DNA from: Fennellomyces sp. T-0311
Lineage: Eukaryota > Mucoromycota > Mucoromycetes > Mucorales > Lichtheimiaceae
Assembly: GCA_025266875.1 (NCBI GenBank)
Contig: JALLLT010000010.1
Location: forward strand, 372,001 to 436,000
Reading direction: 5' to 3'
Length of the DNA stretch: 64,000 nt
Position 1 is the first letter of the stretch, and each line of letters begins with the position of its first letter. A program made the position numbers and the translations under genes. Below are positions 60,201-64,000 of this stretch, piece by piece. The notes below the pieces were generated by a model. It was not told the origin of the DNA. It searched no databases and saw only the letters and a program-made list of their open reading frames with translations.

Positions 60201-60968
60201 CTTTGCGACCCACGTCAACGTTGGTCAGTTTGAGCGGCTATTACGTTCCTTTCTCGATACTCGAATGGAAGGACGTAACTCGACGAGAAATTTGACGAAC
60301 ATGCCCAAACTGGATACAGAAATAGTAAGTTCATTATTTAGACTAAGAATGCGATTAAGTACCAACAATGTGAACGAAAGGTCACTCGATACCAAACCCT
60401 TATTATTGACGACTATGATGTCGACGGTATTTGTGTCAGAGAGAAAGTTCATGCCCGGGAAAATTATCATGGACGGGACAGATATGACTATGCGATATTT
60501 CGTGATGGAGAAAGCGGGCATATCTACGGGCACGTCATCATGTTTTTTAAGGCCGTTTACAAAGGAGCCGCGATAAGTCTATGCTTAGCCAGACGATATT
60601 TTCACACAAATGACGGACCGCACATAACAGGGCTGACAACGGTAGAACCTGGGCTAAATCGATCTTACAGAGGGTTGTTCATTTCTTTGGTTCACGATCT
60701 TATCCAGCCAATTTATATTGTTCCAGACTTCAGCAGCGGCAAATTCGACGGCAATGATGCACTATATCGCCGTTACCTTGTAAATACTGATACGGATCAT
60801 CTTTCTCGATCCGTGGCACAACCTTCTACAGTACCATTGCTGCCATCATTCATTACATGGGAGCATGTTTCGGATGAACACTCAGAAGCTGAGACCGACA
60901 CTACAATAGATGGTGTTAATAATACGAGTACCAGCGATATCTCTGAGGACGATCCAATGGTCGAATAA
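57255..60968 (+). pseudogene. Plavaka-type transposase, frameshifted in the middle (copy B)
   Basis: Same exon plan as copy A. Two differences break the frame: a 2-base deletion at about 58093-58096 (after the DIDGFPER segment) and a 2-base insertion near 59354. The C-terminal region, destroyed in copy A, is intact here and ends in SEDDPMVE. It includes the segment LIIDDYDVDGIC and a following GHVIMFFKAVYKG. Neither copy can therefore make the whole protein, though their lesions do not overlap. Both copies share the GC-AG first intron (57423-57478). Confidence 0.85.
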
Positions 60969-61292
60969 TAATCTATAAATCTTTTTTATTATAGTTATAC
61001 GTTCTTCTATAAGTTATTTCAAAGCATAAATAATATAATATCTATTTCAAATTACATATTACATTTCGTATATCTAAAATGCGCTTCACAGCACTTTATA
61101 TGGCTGATGAAGGTCTTGAGAAGGACTTTGAAGACACTAATCATATATAAGATATAAAGGGTCTCGTGAAACCAGCTGATTAGCTTCATGCATTCATGAA
61201 AGTTGGAGAAAGCGTTTGAAGGTGATGAAGGCTGGTGATTTTACCTCTTATTTTAGTGAAGGCTTCTGAAAGCACATTTCACTTTCCGATGA

Positions 61293-62612
61293 CTTGTATC
61301 ACGTATTGATACACTGTGAAAAATTATTAAGATTTGCTACTACAGAAATACGTACGTAGCGTGTATATAAATCATTTTATACTTTTTATTGTGGAAAACA
61401 CTACATCCTACGTATGTATAAACGACGGTTTTATAGTGAAAAAGAGAGCTGATTAGTGACATACACGCTGGCTAAAGTTCGATCACATTAACCATTTAAC
61501 CTAATGGAGCAGGTCAAAAAGTCTTCCAAATAATTTTTGTGTGAATTTTTTGCAGTGAGGAACACATATATTAAATAGCATTCACGGTGCAATTAAGGAT
61601 ACGTATTAGCATTGCCAACCAACATATGTGCTAGATTATAGGATATTTCATAGGCACACATAATGTGCTTTAATATTGACTAGATAGTCGACTTACGTAC
61701 AGATTTATCAATTTGCTATGAAAATTAAACAAAATACAGCATAAGAACGAGGAGGATTGATTGATAGAAATAGTTCAATGACAACTTTCTAATATGGCAT
61801 CGTTTCTCCTGATGAAGCAGTACGACACCAAGTGGTATGCTCAAGTCAGAAGCAATTTTAGTATTTCAAAGGCTACATGAACAGCGTTAGCTGCACGTAT
61901 GAGATTGTACCAATATATTGTACGAGTGTTCAGTAAAGTCCTATGTACAATCTGAGTTTTCTCTATAGTACATACGCTACGTACGACACTTTGCTTGTTG
62001 ATGGATTTTACCCGTTGACTTTTCTTGTGTCACCTTTTTGCCTAAGGTGATTTGTCTAGAGAAGCGTCTACTGTTTCTTTGTTAGGGGCATTGTTGGGTG
62101 ATACGAAATCTACATGCATATCATATTGAAATTTTGTACACAGAGAAAACTCGCGCAACGGACAAAAGGAAAGGGATCATAAAGTCACTGTAAAAGCTCT
62201 GGTTTAATGGATGACTGATCCAGTGCTGAGATCCAAAAAGAATAAGCATTTTTGTGAAAGCAATGCGCAGCGACACTGTGTCAAAGATCAGTAGGCATGA
62301 AGGTGTCTGTTATTACGTTTTTGATTGGTTAGCTTATTATGTCCGAGCTTGAAGTCACCAAAAATAACCCATCCTCCACCATGCTGACAAGTAGCTACAG
62401 ACAAATTGTGACACAAAGCTAAAAAAAAAAGCGCTCGCATGAGGGCGGAAACACCTATCCGAAGACCACTGTGTCAGATGCGTCACAGCGCAGCAAAATG
62501 GGCGCACAGCCCGAACTGAGTTTGAACACGTGTAGTATGATAAAAAGGCGCGAACTTTTAGTCTTTTGGATGCTTGCATATTTCTCCCGTTTTATTTTCA
62601 CTATCTACCATC
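61293..62612. other. Spacer and upstream region of the ricin-B/DUF3759 gene
   Basis: A small perfect hairpin (TGTATCA-5-TGATACA, 61295-61313) lies three bases outside copy B. The dispersed 27-base repeat is at 61507-61533. The last ~200 bases are less AT-rich and probably hold the promoter of the final gene. No coding sequence. Confidence 0.5.
61507..61533 (+). repeat. Dispersed repeat, partner of 11307-11333 (inverted)
   Basis: Exact 27-base reverse complement of 11307-11333, with weaker similarity continuing on either side. Confidence 0.7.
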
Positions 62613-64000
62613 ATGACAGTTGAAAACAGCTTTCCGATTGGGTACTTTTATATCATCTCCAAGATGAACGGTCTTGTTCTTGACCTCCGTGGAGATCAAG
62701 ATGCTGCCACGGTAAGCATTATCCATCTGTGCTTACTACTAGAGTTACTCACAAAACAGTTCTAGGTTGGTACAAAGATTGTCATGGCTCAAAAGGTTGC
62801 AGAGTCGCCTGATCGTGACAGTCAACTCTGGATCCATCAGAATGGTGAGTGAAAGCATAAAATGCGATTAGAAAGTCACCAAGCTCTTGACACTTACCGA
62901 TTTAACTTTTAAAGGTTTTTTGACCAACAAGGCTTCGGGTTTGGTGCTCGATATTAATACAGCTGAAAGCTTCGTCGGTAAGTAAAGGAATTCCAAGAAG
63001 AAAGCGTTTTTTCTCGGTGTCGGGTTTTTGCGCCCCTATACCTGTTGTGTACCCTAGCCTTCCGCAGCTCAACCTACCCCTAAAAACTTACCTTAGTACA
63101 CAGACGATTCTAATATTCTCCAATGTATTAGCTATCTTTACCGGTGAAAAGCGTCTGTACCTAGATGGAATGAAGGAACAAGAAGCAGTAAGTTTATCCT
63201 TTCCCTTTAGCCATTGGCGTTTTTAGTTTGGCTCGCTTTGTGTTACGCTTGCTCAACCATACTCCTAATATAGGCTGAGGACCAGCGCTTTGGATATGAA
63301 AGCGAACCTGGCTTCATTTACCAACTTTCCGACCCTAACATGGTTGTGGATATCCGCCACGAATTGTCCGAGGTGGATGCCCGCGTGATGATGTATAAAA
63401 GAAAGAAGTACCCTGCTGAGGAGGGCAAGAAGGAAACTAAGAAGAATCAGCTTTGGGAAATCGAGCTGAGTGACCCACCGCGTCAAGTTGACTCGGATGA
63501 TGAAGACGAGGTATGTGTAAATATAGCCTTGTAATGTGTTTTATCTAAAATAATGTCCAGGATGACAGCAAGAGAGCAAGAATGCGTGCTTGGTTCGGCA
63601 ATTGGAAAGGTTGGGGCGATAAAAAGAAAGAGGTGCTCAACGAAGAACGCCTGAACGAGGCCCACAGAAAAGTCTACGACGATGAACAGAAAAAGAAGAA
63701 GTCCACTTTAAGGTAATGTTTACTGTCACGGATTGAGAAGCAACATCACTAACTCTAATTTAGTTATGAACTTATTGCTGGTGCCGTTGCATGTGAAGCT
63801 GTGAAGATGTGGGAGCGCAAGCAGGAAGAAGATGGCAAGGATGTGGACCATAGCAAATCCAAACAGCTTATTGCTAGCTTTGCCGCTGCTGAGGTAAACC
63901 ATCTCGTTTAGGTTATAATCAAGCTTTATCTAACGCTGCCGCTTTTAGCTTGTCAAGGTCCTTGCGTCCCGTGGCGAAGATGGGGAGGAAGATGGTAAGG
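62613..64000 (+). CDS. Ricin-B-lectin (CBM13-like) protein with C-terminal DUF3759/CipC domain, 3' end beyond window
   Basis: Eight exons are visible: 62613-62711, 62766-62844, 62915-62977, 63132-63187, 63274-63510, 63561-63712, 63764-63893 and 63949 onward. The N-terminal part is a beta-trefoil of the ricin-B type (FYIISKMNGLVLDLRG, SQLWIHQNGFLTNKASGLVL with the Q-x-W motif, then RLYLDGM and PGFIYQLSDPNMVVDI). No signal peptide is seen, so it is probably intracellular. A charged linker leads to the DUF3759 signature (YELIAGAVACEAVKMWERKQ...KQLIASFAAAELVK), known from the fungal CipC stress-induced proteins. The combination suggests a cytosolic carbohydrate-binding or stress-related protein. 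Its role is unknown. The reading frame is open to the window edge. Confidence 0.88.

Larger units (their letters stand above)
55246..61292 (+). mobile_element. Plavaka-like DNA transposon, copy B (~6.05 kb)
   Basis: Almost identical to copy A over its full length, in the same orientation. It begins TCATCGGAGAAAAGG and ends TTTCCGATGA. Differences are scattered single-base changes plus a few small indels. It has the same two divergent genes. Flanking sequence differs from copy A on both sides, showing an independent insertion. Confidence 0.9.

Noticed and set aside
1..64000. tRNA, rRNA, CRISPR, riboswitch and bacterial promoter features
   Set aside because: None seen by eye on either strand. 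A covariance-model scan would be decisive for tRNA and small RNAs.

Overview
The window is nuclear DNA of a filamentous fungus. The evidence is spliceosomal introns of about 48-75 nt with GTAAGT/GTATGT donors and CTAAC/CTCAC branch points, compact coding blocks, and AT-rich decayed spacers. The gene content (TRIC channel, ricin-B/DUF3759 fusion, AreA-like GATA factor with one zinc finger, decayed SAM-methyltransferase paralogues, Plavaka-type transposons) fits an early-diverging fungus, most likely Mucoromycota/Mucorales. That placement is an inference. No tRNA, rRNA, CRISPR array or bacterial-type operon was seen.

Layout: 1-2.8 kb is decayed spacer. 2.8-10 kb holds a GATA factor (+), a C2H2 zinc-finger gene with repeated exon-coded fingers (-), and the AP endonuclease APN2 (+). 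10-25 kb holds a bZIP factor (-), a TRIC-type cation channel (-), a TBC Rab-GAP (-) and the translation factor eIF2B epsilon (+). 25.16-31.20 kb is a Plavaka-like DNA transposon (copy A), followed by retroelement-like debris and two broken SAM-methyltransferase paralogues. 36.3-39.3 kb holds the RNA polymerase I subunit RPA12 (-) and dynactin p50/dynamitin (+), divergently arranged. 39.3-44.7 kb is a 5.4-kb gene desert carrying a mariner-type MITE. 44.7-54.2 kb holds a bHLH factor (+), a DHA1-type MFS transporter with a long acidic N-terminus (-), a small membrane protein (+), nicotinamide riboside kinase (-) and a PPR protein (+). 55.25-61.29 kb is transposon copy B, in the same orientation as copy A. 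The window ends inside a ricin-B-lectin/DUF3759 gene (+).

The host genes are unrelated housekeeping and regulatory genes rather than a pathway cluster. The most unusual item is the transposon pair. Each ~6.04-kb copy carries two divergent genes. The Plavaka transposase is frameshifted in both copies, at different places. An eight-exon accessory gene of unknown function on the other strand appears to stay open in both. I splice-modelled all multi-exon genes by hand from GT-AG (and three GC-AG) junctions. For the gene models called complete (APN2, bZIP, TRIC, TBC, eIF2B epsilon, RPA12, dynamitin, bHLH, MFS, NRK, the small membrane protein and the GATA factor) the exon lengths sum to a multiple of three.
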